Assembly: GCA_036001465.1 (NCBI GenBank)
Contig: DASYUH010000078.1
Location: 1 to 64,000, forward strand
Direction: 5' to 3'
Length of the DNA stretch: 64,000 nucleotides
DNA from: Candidatus Polarisedimenticolia bacterium
Lineage (GTDB): Bacteria > Acidobacteriota > Polarisedimenticolia > Gp22-AA2
Position numbers and translations under genes: made by a program. This document shows positions 26,203 through 35,371 of the stretch, piece by piece. Under the pieces are notes generated by a model. The model saw only the letters and a list, made by a program, of their open reading frames with translations. It ran no database searches and was not told where the DNA came from. Each line of letters opens with the position of its first letter. Position 1 is the first letter of the stretch.

Positions 26203-28204
26203 TCAAGCTGGTCAAGAGGAACGCCGCCAGGAGGACCCAGGTCGCCAGGCGCGCGATCCTCTCGGTGAGGGCCGACTCGAAGGCCAACCGGACGAGGAAC
26301 GGCAGCAGGGCGATCAGGGCGAAGAGGGCCACGGCCGGCTTGCTCTGGATGAGGAGCGGCTCCCCGGACCAGGCGTACAGCGCCCCGGTCGCCACCGCGG
26401 TGATGGCGAACGGAAACACCCGGTACAGATCCCCCCGGCTGATCATCCTCTCCAGCGCCGTTCCGGCGGCCACGCACAGGAACGGATAGAGCGGGATCCG
26501 GTACCAGCCGTAGATGACACGATGGTCGGCGGTCAGCGCGATCAGGGTGCCGTAGAGCGCCAGCGGCATCAGGATGGCGCGCTCCCTGCGGAAGGCGGCC
26601 AGCCCCGCGCACAGAAGCAGCCACAGGTACCAGCCGCGCCCGAAGTACTTCGTGACGATCTTCCCCGTCAGCAGATCCTGGAGCGACTCCAGGCCGACCC
26701 ACTTGCTCGTCGACTGGGCCTGGATCACCTTGAGGAAGATGCCGAAGTCCTGCGTCCAGGCGTACACGAGATACAGCGCCAGGAAACCCGCCGCCAGTCC
26801 GAGCGCCAGAAGGGCGCCGCGGAACCGCCGGGCCGAGAGGAGGAGGACGAGGACGACCCCCACGACCGCCACGCCGGTCGCCTTGGTCCAGATCGACAAT
26901 CCCCCCAGGACGCCCGCGACGACGGCGTCTCCCATCCGGCCGCTCAGCCGGTGGCGGTGGGCCGCCAGGATCGCCCCCATGAAGAGGATCGCCAGCAGGC
27001 TCTCCGCTTTCACCAGACGGTGCGCCAGCACGATGAGCGGCAGGGTGGCGTACACCAGGGTCCCGAGGAGCGCGGCCCTCTCCGACACCCCGTAGGAGCG
27101 CGCCAGGCGGTACAGGAGGACGATCCCGGCGAGGCTCAGGAGGATCGGCACGACGCGCATCAGTGGCAACGTCCCGGAGAGGAAATCCCAGGGAATGGGG
27201 TAGGTGGCGCTCTGCCTGAGCGACGTCACGAGGCCGACGATCAGGGAGAACAGCGGCGGGTGGTCGAAATACGGCCTGACCACGACGTAGCGGTCGCCGA
27301 ACCAGCGGAAATCGACCGTGTCGCTCATCGGGTACCGGTCCGGGAACATGCTCCAGGCGGCCGGCACACCCTGGTGGAGGAGGGACCAGCCCTCCCAGGC
27401 GTGCTGGTACTCGTCGGCCGTCTCGTGGTGAAACGGCACCAGCGCGTGGTCATGGAAACGCAGGAGCGCCGCCAGGACGATGATCGCGCCGAGGGCCAGC
27501 GTGACCCGCTCGCTCCGCAGAGAGGCGAGAAGGCCCGCTACCGCCCCCCGCTCCCGCCGGCCCAGGATCACGCCGGCGAGCGCCAGCGCCGCGCCCGCCG
27601 CCAGCAGTCCCCAGCCCAGCCCGCGCCGCGTGGACGCGGCCGTGACCGCCGCGGGATCGGGGGCGAAGAAACGGGACGGGATCGGCTGCACCGATTGCCC
27701 CGGTGGCCGCCAGGAGAGGACCACCCTGGCGTCTCCCTGGCCGAGAGCGTAGTCGAAGGCGACCGGGTGCCAGCCGGCGGAGAGGGACCTCTCCGTCAGG
27801 GTGTCCGGCTGCAGCTCGAGCGGCGACCCGTCGATCTGCAGGGCGGCCTCCCCTTGGACGTCCACCGAGAAGCCGTACGTTCCCGGCTGCGGCACGAGCA
27901 GGAGGCCGGTCCAGTGAATGCTGTAGGGCGGCATCGTGGCCGGGAACCCGTGCCTGCGCATGTCCCAGTGGAAGATGTAGGCGGAGTCGAGACGCTGCGG
28001 GACGGGAAAATTCAGATCGGCGTCGATGCGCTCGTGGACGGCGATCTCGACGCCCCCCTCGCCGCGGATGAAGTAGCGGCCGCGCAGGCCGCCCCCGGGC
28101 CGGAGCAGGGCCTGCAGAGACAGCACGTAGACGGCGAGAAGGCCGACGACGACCAGGGCGGAGCGAGGTGCGCGCGGGCTGGCCCGCTCCATGGAGGCGG
28201 TCAC
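26150..28204 (-). CDS. Family-39-type glycosyltransferase with PA14 domain
   Basis: A 684-residue polytopic membrane protein. After a first membrane segment (about 12-30), residues about 45-190 form a PA14-like beta domain (IHWTGLLLVPQPGTYGFSVD, with ALQIDGSPLEL). A transferase of the PMT/ArnT type then follows: HHETADEYQHAWEGW holds the acidic catalytic-type residues, YFDHPPLFSLIVG is the next loop, and about ten further hydrophobic segments follow. Such enzymes use polyprenyl-phosphate sugars at the periplasmic face. PA14 domains often bind carbohydrates. GTG 28204 overlaps the deaminase stop. The acceptor is unknown. Confidence 0.86.
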   Translation of the reverse strand: MTASMERASPRAPRSALVVVGLLAVYVLSLQALLRPGGGLRGRYFIRGEGGVEIAVHERIDADLNFPVPQRLDSAYIFHWDMRRHGFPATMPPYSIHWTGLLLVPQPGTYGFSVDVQGEAALQIDGSPLELQPDTLTERSLSAGWHPVAFDYALGQGDARVVLSWRPPGQSVQPIPSRFFAPDPAAVTAASTRRGLGWGLLAAGAALALAGVILGRRERGAVAGLLASLRSERVTLALGAIIVLAALLRFHDHALVPFHHETADEYQHAWEGWSLLHQGVPAAWSMFPDRYPMSDTVDFRWFGDRYVVVRPYFDHPPLFSLIVGLVTSLRQSATYPIPWDFLSGTLPLMRVVPILLSLAGIVLLYRLARSYGVSERAALLGTLVYATLPLIVLAHRLVKAESLLAILFMGAILAAHRHRLSGRMGDAVVAGVLGGLSIWTKATGVAVVGVVLVLLLSARRFRGALLALGLAAGFLALYLVYAWTQDFGIFLKVIQAQSTSKWVGLESLQDLLTGKIVTKYFGRGWYLWLLLCAGLAAFRRERAILMPLALYGTLIALTADHRVIYGWYRIPLYPFLCVAAGTALERMISRGDLYRVFPFAITAVATGALYAWSGEPLLIQSKPAVALFALIALLPFLVRLAFESALTERIARLATWVLLAAFLLTSLIIDDGLLEIYSATRGLR

Positions 28205-29247
28205 GGCGGCGCCCCCGGGCCGCCGGCCGCGGCCTCGAGCATCGCGGCCGCCAGGACCTCCTTCTCCGCTTCCGGCAGGAAGGTCGAGCGAGCGGTGCGC
28301 ACCCCGATCGCGAGGACCTCCTCCGCCTCGAGCCCCAGGCGCGCCTGCAGCGCCTCCCATTCCCCCACGAGCGTGGTGGAGAACATCGCCGGATCGTCGC
28401 TGCTGACCGTCACGCACGCCCCCGCGCGCACAAGGTCGGCGATCGGGTGCCGCTCCCATCCCGGTGCGACGCCGGTGCGCACGTTGCTCGTCGGGCAGCA
28501 TTCCAGCGGGACCCCGAGGCGGGCGAGCACGCGGAGGAGCTCGGGGTCCTCGACGGCGCGCACTCCGTGGCCGATCCGCTCCACCTCCAGGATCTCGATC
28601 GCCTCCCAGACCGATCGCGGGCCGCCGAACTCCCCCGCGTGCACAGTGGTGCGCAGCCCGCGGCGCCGGGCTTCGCGGTACGGCCCGGCGAACGCCCCCG
28701 TCGGGGCCGACGACTCGTCGCCGCCCATGCCAATGCCGATGACGTCATGGGCGCGGCAGGCGATCGCCCACTCGACGTTCTCCTCCATCCCCTCGACGCC
28801 GAACTGGCGCACGCCGTCGAGCAGAAAACGCAGGCGGGGCCCGCCGTCCTTCTCCCGCCGGCGCGCCGCGGCGCTCACCGCGTCCATGACCTCGAGCGCC
28901 GGGAGGCCGTGCAGCCGCTTGAAGACGGCGGGAGAGCAGAAGACCTCCGCGTACCGGACCCCTTCCCCCTGCAGGCGTCGTGACAGGCCCGTGGCGACGA
29001 GACCGAGGTCCTCGGGGCGGCGGATTTCCTGGCAGACCAGGCGGAAGTTCTGAAGGAAGCCCGGGAAATCGCGGTGAGCATAGAGGGGCGCCAGACGCGC
29101 CCGCGTTTCCGGCCCGGCGTGCTCGCCGCGCGAGCGCAGGATCTCGAGCAGCGTCTCCAGGTCGACCGATCCTTCCAGGTGCAGATGGATTTCCGCCTTG
29201 GGCACCCGGCGGACCAGGTCGACCACGCCCTCGCGATCGGCACTCAA
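28201..29247 (-). CDS. add: Adenosine/adenine deaminase family protein
   Basis: Zinc hydrolase deaminating adenosine (or adenine) to inosine (or hypoxanthine). Metal and catalytic residues are in KAEIHLHLEGS, TVHAGE, HGVRA and SSDDPAMF. 348 residues. The start is TTG 29247, overlapping the transglycosylase stop (TTGA). Substrate choice between adenosine and adenine, or a futalosine-type substrate, is not settled by the motifs. Confidence 0.9.
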   Translation of the reverse strand: MSADREGVVDLVRRVPKAEIHLHLEGSVDLETLLEILRSRGEHAGPETRARLAPLYAHRDFPGFLQNFRLVCQEIRRPEDLGLVATGLSRRLQGEGVRYAEVFCSPAVFKRLHGLPALEVMDAVSAAARRREKDGGPRLRFLLDGVRQFGVEGMEENVEWAIACRAHDVIGIGMGGDESSAPTGAFAGPYREARRRGLRTTVHAGEFGGPRSVWEAIEILEVERIGHGVRAVEDPELLRVLARLGVPLECCPTSNVRTGVAPGWERHPIADLVRAGACVTVSSDDPAMFSTTLVGEWEALQARLGLEAEEVLAIGVRTARSTFLPEAEKEVLAAAMLEAAAGGPGAPP

Positions 29248-29963
29248 GGAGTGGCGTCGGGGGGCGGCGCCGTCGGCGAGGGCGTGCTCTTCGGCGGCTC
29301 CGAGTCGGTCATGTGGACGACTCCGGCGGCGTCGGTATAGGTCTTGATCGGCGCGGCTGTGGGACGGCTCGCCGGCGGACGCGGCGGCTCCCGCGAGATG
29401 ATCGGCTTCTTTCCCCCGAACAGCTGAAGTACCTTGCTGACGTAGCGGCGGGTCTCCGGATAGGGCGGCACGCCGCCCCGCGACAGGACGACGTTCTCGC
29501 CGGCGTTGTACGCGGCCAGGGCCAGCCGCGAGTCCCCCTTGAACAGATCGAGAAGGTAGCGCATGTAGCGCACGCCGCCGAGGACGTTCTGGGCGGGATT
29601 GAAGGCGTCGGCGACGCCGAAGCGCGCGGCGGTGTCCGGCATCAGCTGCATGAGCCCCTGCGCCCCTTTCTCCGAGACCGCCCGCGAGTCGAAGTTGGAC
29701 TCGACCGCCGCGACGGCGAACACCAGGTCGGGATGGATGCCGTGGCTCAGCGCCGTGCGGGCGATCAGCTCGCGGTACTCCTCACCCGAGCTGGTCACCC
29801 GCAGCGGGCCGTGGCCGCGGTAGGCGCGCAGGTCGGTGCTGCTCGGGACGTTGGTCAGGACGAGCGCGCCGCTGGCGTCCTTGCGGTAGTACATCTCGTC
29901 CGCGGAGGCGGCCTGCGCCAGGAGCCCCGCGGTCGCCATGACGAAGCACGCGGCGCGCGTCAC
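29244..29963 (-). CDS. Lytic transglycosylase (SLT domain, DUF4124-like ends)
   Basis: Periplasmic muramidase that cleaves peptidoglycan with 1,6-anhydro formation. A signal peptide (ACFVMATAGLLAQAASA) is followed by a DUF4124-like strand pair (YYRKDASGALVLTN). The SLT catalytic domain has the Glu in AVAAVESNFDSRAVS, then GAQGLMQLMPDTAARFG and ALAAYNAGE. The tail repeats a DUF4124-like motif (TYTDAAGVVHMTD). 239 residues. GTG 29963 overlaps the alaS stop. Enzymes of this kind often open the wall for pili or secretion systems. Confidence 0.92.
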   Translation of the reverse strand: MTRAACFVMATAGLLAQAASADEMYYRKDASGALVLTNVPSSTDLRAYRGHGPLRVTSSGEEYRELIARTALSHGIHPDLVFAVAAVESNFDSRAVSEKGAQGLMQLMPDTAARFGVADAFNPAQNVLGGVRYMRYLLDLFKGDSRLALAAYNAGENVVLSRGGVPPYPETRRYVSKVLQLFGGKKPIISREPPRPPASRPTAAPIKTYTDAAGVVHMTDSEPPKSTPSPTAPPPDATP

Positions 29964-32656
29964 CGCGCCGCCCCGACGCGGCGGATGACCCGCTCGACCG
30001 CCTCCAGCGTCCGTCCGCGCGTCCCCTTCAGGTCGGCGGGGCTCTTGCCGCCGGCCTCCGCCATGTCCGGCTTGCCGCCCCCCCGGCCGTCGAACAGGAG
30101 GGCAAGCTCCTTCACGATCTCGCCGGCATGCAGGGGCGGGATCAGGTCGCGGCTGACCGAGGCGGTCACGGTCACCCGGTCGTCGCGCACCGCCCACTGC
30201 ACGATGACCCCCGAAGGAAGCCGCTGGCGGCTGCGGTCGACCAGCGCCCGGACGGCGTCCTTGTCGAGCCCCTCCTGCGGGCCGCGCACCAGCACCTTCA
30301 CGCCGGCGACGTCGGCCGTCTCGTCCGCGGCCGCCGCGGGGCCGCCGGCGGCCAGGGTGACTTTGATCTGATCCACTTCCCGCTGCAGCGCGCGGTTCTG
30401 CTCCAGCAGGTGCTGGAGCGTCTCGTGCAGGCGCTGCCGCTCCACGTTGAGAGTCGCCTGCACGCGCCCCACGAGGACCTGGTCCTCGCGCGCCTGGCGC
30501 AGGGCCTGCTCTCCCGCAAGCGCCTCGATGCGGCGGACGCCGGCGGCGATGCCGCGCTCCTGGATCACCTTGAGGAGCCCGATCGATCCGGTGCTCTGGG
30601 CATGCGTGCCGCCGCACAGCTCGAGGCTGAACCCGGGGACTTCGACGACGCGCACCGTGGCGCCGTACTTGTCCCCGAAGAACGCCAGCGCCCCGCGCCG
30701 CAGGGCCTCGTCCAGGGGCATGATGGAGGTCCGGATGGGCAGGTCCTGCCGGATGACGTCGTTCACCTCGTCCTCGACCTGCGCCAGGATCTCGTCCGAG
30801 AGCGCCGCGTAGTGGCTGAAATCGAAACGGAAGCGGTCGGGGTTGACCAGCGAGCCGGCCTGCTTGACGTGCAGTCCGACCACGTCGCGCAGCGCCGCGT
30901 GCAGCAGGTGCGTGGAGTCGTGGCTGCGCATCACGGCCTCGCGGCGGCCGCGGTCGACCTCGGCGCGCACCGCCTCCCCTGTGCGCAGCCGGCCCTCCTT
31001 CACCACCACGTCGTGCAGGTTGAGGCCGGGAAGGGGCGCCTGCGTGTCGCGCACCTGCGCCACCCCGCCCGACGCCGTCAGGAACCCGGTGTCCCCCACC
31101 TGCCCGCCCCCCTCCGCATAGAAGGGGGTGCGATCGAGCAGGACCTGGCCCTCCTCCCCCGCGCGCAGCTCGTCCTGGAGGTGCCCGCCCCGCACGAGGG
31201 CGAGGACGCGCGACGCTTCGAGGACCGTCGTCTCGTGGCCGACGAAATCGATCGACCGGGACGGCAGGCGGGACACGACCTCCGGCACGGCGGAGACGGT
31301 CTCCTTCATGCCCCGGCGCGAGCGCTCGCGCTGCTCCTCCATCGCCTCCTCGAAGCCGGCCTCGTCCACCCCCAGGTGCCAGCCGTGGGCCACGTCCTTG
31401 ATCAGGTCGAGCGGCAGCCCGAAGGTGTCGTAGAGGCGGAACGCCTCGGCGCCGGGAATGAGGTTCCTCCCGTCCGCCTTCAGGGTCTTCGCCAGCGCTT
31501 CCACCTTCGTCAGGCCGACGGCGAGCGTCTCGCCAAAACGCTCCTCTTCGCGGCGCGCCGCCCGGGCGATCGTCCCGCCGTGCGCTACAAGATCCGGGTA
31601 GGCGCTCTCCATGACCTCGATGACCGTGCCCGCCAGGTCGCACAGGAAGGGCGTTTCGATCCCCAGGGTTCGCCCGAACCGGATGGCGCGCCGCATGATG
31701 CGCCTGAGGACGTATCCCCGGCCGTCGTTCCCCGGGACGGCGCCGTCCGCCATCAGGAACACCATGGCGCGCACATGGTCCGCGATCACCCGGAGCGCCA
31801 CCCGGTCGTTCTCGTTCCCCGGGTCGGGCCGGTGCGCGCCACGGTGCTCGGCCAGCCGCGCGGCGGCGTCCATGATCGGCGCGAACAGATCGGTCTCGTA
31901 GTTGCTCGCCGCGCCCTGCAGGACCGAGGCGAGACGCTCGAGCCCCATGCCGGTGTCGACCCCCGTCTTGGCCAGCGGCTTGAGCTCCCCTCCCGGCTGT
32001 CTGTCGTATTGCATGAAGACCAGGTTCCAGAGCTCCATGTAGCGCTCGCAGCCCTCGCGCTCGCAGCCCGGAGCGCAGCCGGGCTCGCCGCATCCGAACG
32101 TCTCCCCCCGGTCGTAATGGATCTCGGAGCACGGACCGCACGGCCCCGTGTCCCCCATCGACCAGAAGTTATCCTTCTCCCCCAGGCGGACGATTCTCCC
32201 GGGCGGCAGGCCGATCCCCTTGTGCCAGGCCTCGAACGATTCGTCGTCGCCCTTGAAAATAGTGACCCAGAGGCGATCCTTCGGCAGGGCGAACACGCCC
32301 TCCATCAACTCCCAGGCGAACGCGATCGCCTCCTTCTTGAAGTAGTCCCCGAAGGAGAAATTCCCGAGCATCTCGAAGAACGTGTGGTGGCGCGGCGTGC
32401 GGCCGACCTGATCGAGATCATTGTGCTTGCCGGAGACCCGCATGCATTTCTGCGACGTGGCGGCGCGCCTGTAGGGTCTCTCCTCGCGCCCGAGGAACAC
32501 GTCCTTGAACTGGTTCATCCCGGCGTTCGTGAACAGAAGGGTCGGGTCCTGGGCGGGAATCAGAGAGGAGGAGGGGACGCGCTGGTGCCCGCGCTCCTCG
32601 AAGAAGCGCAGGAACTTCTCGCGAATCCGTGCGGCGCCTGTGTCCGGACGGGTCAT
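29960..32656 (-). CDS. alaS: Alanyl-tRNA synthetase
   Basis: Charges tRNA-Ala and edits mischarged Ser and Gly. The class II core starts at RIREKFLRFFEERGHQ. The editing domain has HDSTHLLH and LELCGGTHA metal ligands, and the C-terminal DHHA1 domain ends with RGGGKPDMAEAGG. ATG 32656 was chosen because the conserved N terminus begins there and GGGGGG precedes it. 898 residues. The zinc-type cysteine cluster near residues 185-205 (CGEPGCAPGCEREGCERY) is common in bacterial AlaRS. Confidence 0.98.
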   Translation of the reverse strand: MTRPDTGAARIREKFLRFFEERGHQRVPSSSLIPAQDPTLLFTNAGMNQFKDVFLGREERPYRRAATSQKCMRVSGKHNDLDQVGRTPRHHTFFEMLGNFSFGDYFKKEAIAFAWELMEGVFALPKDRLWVTIFKGDDESFEAWHKGIGLPPGRIVRLGEKDNFWSMGDTGPCGPCSEIHYDRGETFGCGEPGCAPGCEREGCERYMELWNLVFMQYDRQPGGELKPLAKTGVDTGMGLERLASVLQGAASNYETDLFAPIMDAAARLAEHRGAHRPDPGNENDRVALRVIADHVRAMVFLMADGAVPGNDGRGYVLRRIMRRAIRFGRTLGIETPFLCDLAGTVIEVMESAYPDLVAHGGTIARAARREEERFGETLAVGLTKVEALAKTLKADGRNLIPGAEAFRLYDTFGLPLDLIKDVAHGWHLGVDEAGFEEAMEEQRERSRRGMKETVSAVPEVVSRLPSRSIDFVGHETTVLEASRVLALVRGGHLQDELRAGEEGQVLLDRTPFYAEGGGQVGDTGFLTASGGVAQVRDTQAPLPGLNLHDVVVKEGRLRTGEAVRAEVDRGRREAVMRSHDSTHLLHAALRDVVGLHVKQAGSLVNPDRFRFDFSHYAALSDEILAQVEDEVNDVIRQDLPIRTSIMPLDEALRRGALAFFGDKYGATVRVVEVPGFSLELCGGTHAQSTGSIGLLKVIQERGIAAGVRRIEALAGEQALRQAREDQVLVGRVQATLNVERQRLHETLQHLLEQNRALQREVDQIKVTLAAGGPAAAADETADVAGVKVLVRGPQEGLDKDAVRALVDRSRQRLPSGVIVQWAVRDDRVTVTASVSRDLIPPLHAGEIVKELALLFDGRGGGKPDMAEAGGKSPADLKGTRGRTLEAVERVIRRVGAAR

Positions 32657-32678
32657 CTGTCCCCCCCGAAAGCGCGTC

Positions 32679-32687
32679 ATTATATCA
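32679..32687 (-). promoter_or_regulatory. Extended -10 promoter for alaS
   Basis: A perfect TATAAT on the minus strand (32679-32684) preceded by TGA gives an extended -10 (TGn). No good -35 is present, which is common for extended -10 promoters. It lies 23 bp before the alaS ATG, so the leader would be very short. Confidence 0.6.
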
Positions 32688-32770
32688 AGCCGGACGGCGG
32701 CGCGGCGGGAGCGCGGGAAGACCACGAACTCGGAGACAGGCGGAGGATCGCAGGCGGCCCGCACGGGGGC

Positions 32771-33985
32771 CTATTTCTTGCGGGCGCCGCCCGCGCCGTG
32801 GGCGCGTGACAGATCGAAGACCGAGGCGCCCGGGCCGGACGCGGCGCCGCCCTGCGCGTTCTCGAACCCGGTCTTCAGGGTGCTCTCCATCTCCCGCTGC
32901 GCCACGTCGGCGGTCGACTCGATCCCCTGCAGCTTCAGCTTGAACTCGTCCGGGTTGCTGGCGCGGCGCAGCGCCTCCTCCATGGTGATCAGGTCCTTCT
33001 TGAACAGGCCGTAGATGGATTGATCGAAGGTCTGCATGCCGTACTGCGAGGTCCCCTGGGCGATCGCCTCGTGGATCAGCTTGGTCTTGTCCTTGTTCTC
33101 GATGCAGTCCCGCACGAAGTTGGTGATGCGCAGGACTTCCGCCGCCGGCACGCGGCCGTTGCCGTCGGCGCGCGGCAGGAGGCGCATCGAGATGACCGCC
33201 TTCAGCACGCTGGCCAGCTGCAGGCGGATCTGTTTCTGCTGGTGCGGCGGGAAGACCGAGATCACCCGGTTCACCGTCTCGGTGGCGTCGAGGGTGTGCA
33301 GCGTCGAGAACACCAGGTGGCCCGTCTCGGCCGCGGTCAGGGCGGTCTCGATCGTCTCGTAGTCCCGCATCTCGCCGACCAGGATGACGTCGGGGTCCTG
33401 CCGCAGGGCCGAGCGCAGCGCGGTGGCGAAGGATTTGGTGTCCACCTCCACCTCGCGCTGGTTCACCAGGCTCTTCTTGTCCCGGTGCAGGAACTCGATC
33501 GGGTCCTCGATGGTCATGACGTGCTCGGTGCGCATGTTGTTGATGTAGTCGATCATGGCGGCCAGGCAGGTGGACTTTCCGGACCCGGTGGTGCCGGTCA
33601 CGAGGATGAGCCCGCGGCGCTCGTCGGCGATCGTCTTCAGGACGGGGGGCAGGAGCAGGTCCTCGATGCTCAGGATCTTCGCCGGGATGACCCTCAGGAC
33701 CAGGCCGACGGTGCCGCGCTGCTGGAACACGTTGACGCGGAATCGCCCCAGCCCGGGGACCGAGTAGGCCAGGTCGATCTCGTAGTGATCCTTGAATTTC
33801 TGCTTCTGGCGACCGCTCATGATGCTGAACGCCATGGCGATGGTGTCTTCCTGGGACAGGCGGTTCAGCTCGGAGAGGGGTGTCAGGTGTCCGTTGATAC
33901 GGATCACGGGGTGGCTGCCGACCTTCAGGTGCAGGTCGGACGCCTTGCGCTCCGCCGCGATCTTCAGGAGATCATTGACGTGCAT
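32771..33985 (-). CDS. pilT: Type IV pilus retraction ATPase PilT
   Basis: Hexameric motor that disassembles pilin fibres, powering twitching. The Walker A motif is VTGTTGSGKST, the Asp box is MTIEDPIEF, Walker B lies in DPDVILVGEMRD, and the His box is VFSTLHTLDA. AIRNLIRE-like C-terminal residues are weakly kept, and an additional tail after 365 is rich in Gly and Ala, making it 404 residues. PilU-like function cannot be excluded. No other pilus genes are beside it; the gene stands alone with its own promoter. Confidence 0.93.
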   Translation of the reverse strand: MHVNDLLKIAAERKASDLHLKVGSHPVIRINGHLTPLSELNRLSQEDTIAMAFSIMSGRQKQKFKDHYEIDLAYSVPGLGRFRVNVFQQRGTVGLVLRVIPAKILSIEDLLLPPVLKTIADERRGLILVTGTTGSGKSTCLAAMIDYINNMRTEHVMTIEDPIEFLHRDKKSLVNQREVEVDTKSFATALRSALRQDPDVILVGEMRDYETIETALTAAETGHLVFSTLHTLDATETVNRVISVFPPHQQKQIRLQLASVLKAVISMRLLPRADGNGRVPAAEVLRITNFVRDCIENKDKTKLIHEAIAQGTSQYGMQTFDQSIYGLFKKDLITMEEALRRASNPDEFKLKLQGIESTADVAQREMESTLKTGFENAQGGAASGPGASVFDLSRAHGAGGARKK

Positions 33986-34038
33986 CGATTTGCCGCCGCT
34001 CCCCCGGGCGCGCAGTGCCGCCTCGATCGGACGGGTCG

Positions 34039-34067
34039 AATCTAGGTTCCGGACGGGCGGAAGTCAA
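34039..34067 (-). promoter_or_regulatory. Promoter for pilT
   Basis: On the minus strand TTGACT (34062-34067), 17 bp, TAGATT (34039-34044). It lies in the 105-bp gap between ilvE and pilT, about 50 bp before the pilT ATG. Confidence 0.65.
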
Positions 34068-34090
34068 GAAAGCGGCTTGTTTTCTGGCTG

Positions 34091-35029
34091 TTACGCGGGA
34101 ACGAAATCCGAGACGGGAGAGAGCCAGCGGTGGCGGTCTTCGCTCTGGCCGGAGGTGATCGCCTTGAATTCCGCCTGCAGGCGCGTGGTGATCTCCCCCC
34201 GCCTGCCGCGCCCGACCGTCACGCGGTCGACCGACCGGATCGGCGTCACCTCGGCGGCGGTGCCGACGAAGAAGACTTCCTCGGCCGTGTACAGGGCCTC
34301 GCGCGGAATGCTCCGCTCGATCACCGGGATCTTGAGGTCCTGAGCCAGCTGCAGGATGGTGGCGCGCGTGATGCCGGGCAGGATCGAGGCGGTCAGGGGC
34401 GGGGTGTACAGGCTCCCCTTCTTCACCAGGAACAGGTTCTCGCCGCTCCCCTCGCTCACGAAGCCGGTGGAGTCGAGGGCGATCCCCTCGACGTATCCGT
34501 TGACCAGCGCCTCCATCTTGATCAGCTGCGAGTTCATGTAATTGGCGCTCGCCTTGGCCATGGCGGGGAGCGTGTCGGGGGCCTGCCGCCGCCAGGAGGA
34601 GACCATGACGTCCACCCCCTTCTCCGCGGCGTCCTTGCCGAGGTAGGAGCCCCACGGGTACGCCGCCACCGCCACGTCGATGGGGCACGGGAACGGATCG
34701 ACGCCCAGGGACTCGTACCCGCGGTAGGCCAGCGGGCGGATGTAGCACGCCTCCAGCCGGTTGGCGCGAATCGTCTCGAGGATCGCCGCCTCCAGCTGCT
34801 CGCGCGTGTACGGGACTTCCATCCGGTAGATCGCGCACCCCTCGAAGAGCCGGTCGACGTGATCGCGGAGACGAAAGACGGCCGGGCCCCGCTGCGTCTT
34901 GTAGCAGCGGATCCCTTCGAAAATGCAGGATCCGTAGTGGATGACGTGTGACAGGACGTGCACCGTCGCCTGCTCCCATGGGACCAGACGGCCGTTCATC
35001 CAGATCGTCTCGGCCTTCGTGAAGGCCAT
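34091..35029 (-). CDS. ilvE: Branched-chain amino acid aminotransferase
   Basis: PLP enzyme performing the last step of Leu, Ile and Val synthesis or the first of their breakdown. The fold-type IV signatures include HVIHYGSCIFEGIRCYKT, YIRPLAYRG and the PLP Lys region around MAKASANYMNSQL. SGENLFLVKKG and LPGITRATILQLA are also conserved. 312 residues, with ATG shortly after a GAGG-type ribosome-binding site. Confidence 0.96.
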   Translation of the reverse strand: MAFTKAETIWMNGRLVPWEQATVHVLSHVIHYGSCIFEGIRCYKTQRGPAVFRLRDHVDRLFEGCAIYRMEVPYTREQLEAAILETIRANRLEACYIRPLAYRGYESLGVDPFPCPIDVAVAAYPWGSYLGKDAAEKGVDVMVSSWRRQAPDTLPAMAKASANYMNSQLIKMEALVNGYVEGIALDSTGFVSEGSGENLFLVKKGSLYTPPLTASILPGITRATILQLAQDLKIPVIERSIPREALYTAEEVFFVGTAAEVTPIRSVDRVTVGRGRRGEITTRLQAEFKAITSGQSEDRHRWLSPVSDFVPA

Positions 35030-35071
35030 CCCGGACTCCTCAGAGAGACTCGGTCACTTGTGGGCCGCGCC

Positions 35072-35101
35072 AGTATAGGGCAGGGGGTGAAACGATATCA
35101 A
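35072..35101 (-). promoter_or_regulatory. Promoter for ilvE
   Basis: On the minus strand TTGATA (35096-35101), 18 bp, TATACT (35072-35077), about 45 bp before the ATG. Its leader is too short for a T-box or peptide attenuator. Confidence 0.65.
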
Positions 35102-35332
35102 GGACAATGGCGGCCCCATCGCCAGCGGTCCCGGGAGCGGGGCGCGCGCGGGTCCGCGGGTGTTGCTGCCACACCGACCGAGAGTCTCGGACTCTGGAAA
35201 GGGCAGGAACCGGGCCAGGTCCTCACGGATCTCGAAGCCATCCTGCCTAAGCGCACGCTTCAGTCGGAACCTGCGAGTAGCACAGAGAATGGCGGCGAAG
35301 AGGTCAGAGATATGGATTCGCCTCTTGGACGA

Positions 35333-35354
35333 CCGGCCCCCGCCCGGGGGCCGG
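35333..35354 (-). terminator. GC-rich hairpin after the secreted-protein operon
   Basis: A perfect 9-bp stem (ccggccccc/gggggccgg) with a four-base loop lies 17 bp past the stop codon at 35372. No T-run follows, so it may act as a weak intrinsic terminator or an RNA 3' end protector. Confidence 0.5.
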
Positions 35355-35371
35355 CCCTCGGATCCCCCGGT

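Larger units (their letters stand above)
35030..35371. other. Intergenic region with ilvE promoter and terminator-like hairpin
   Basis: This 342-bp stretch holds the ilvE promoter near its left end and the hairpin of the secreted-protein operon at its right end. The middle (about 35110-35320) shows no gene, no tRNA and no repeat that I can recognise. Confidence 0.6.
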
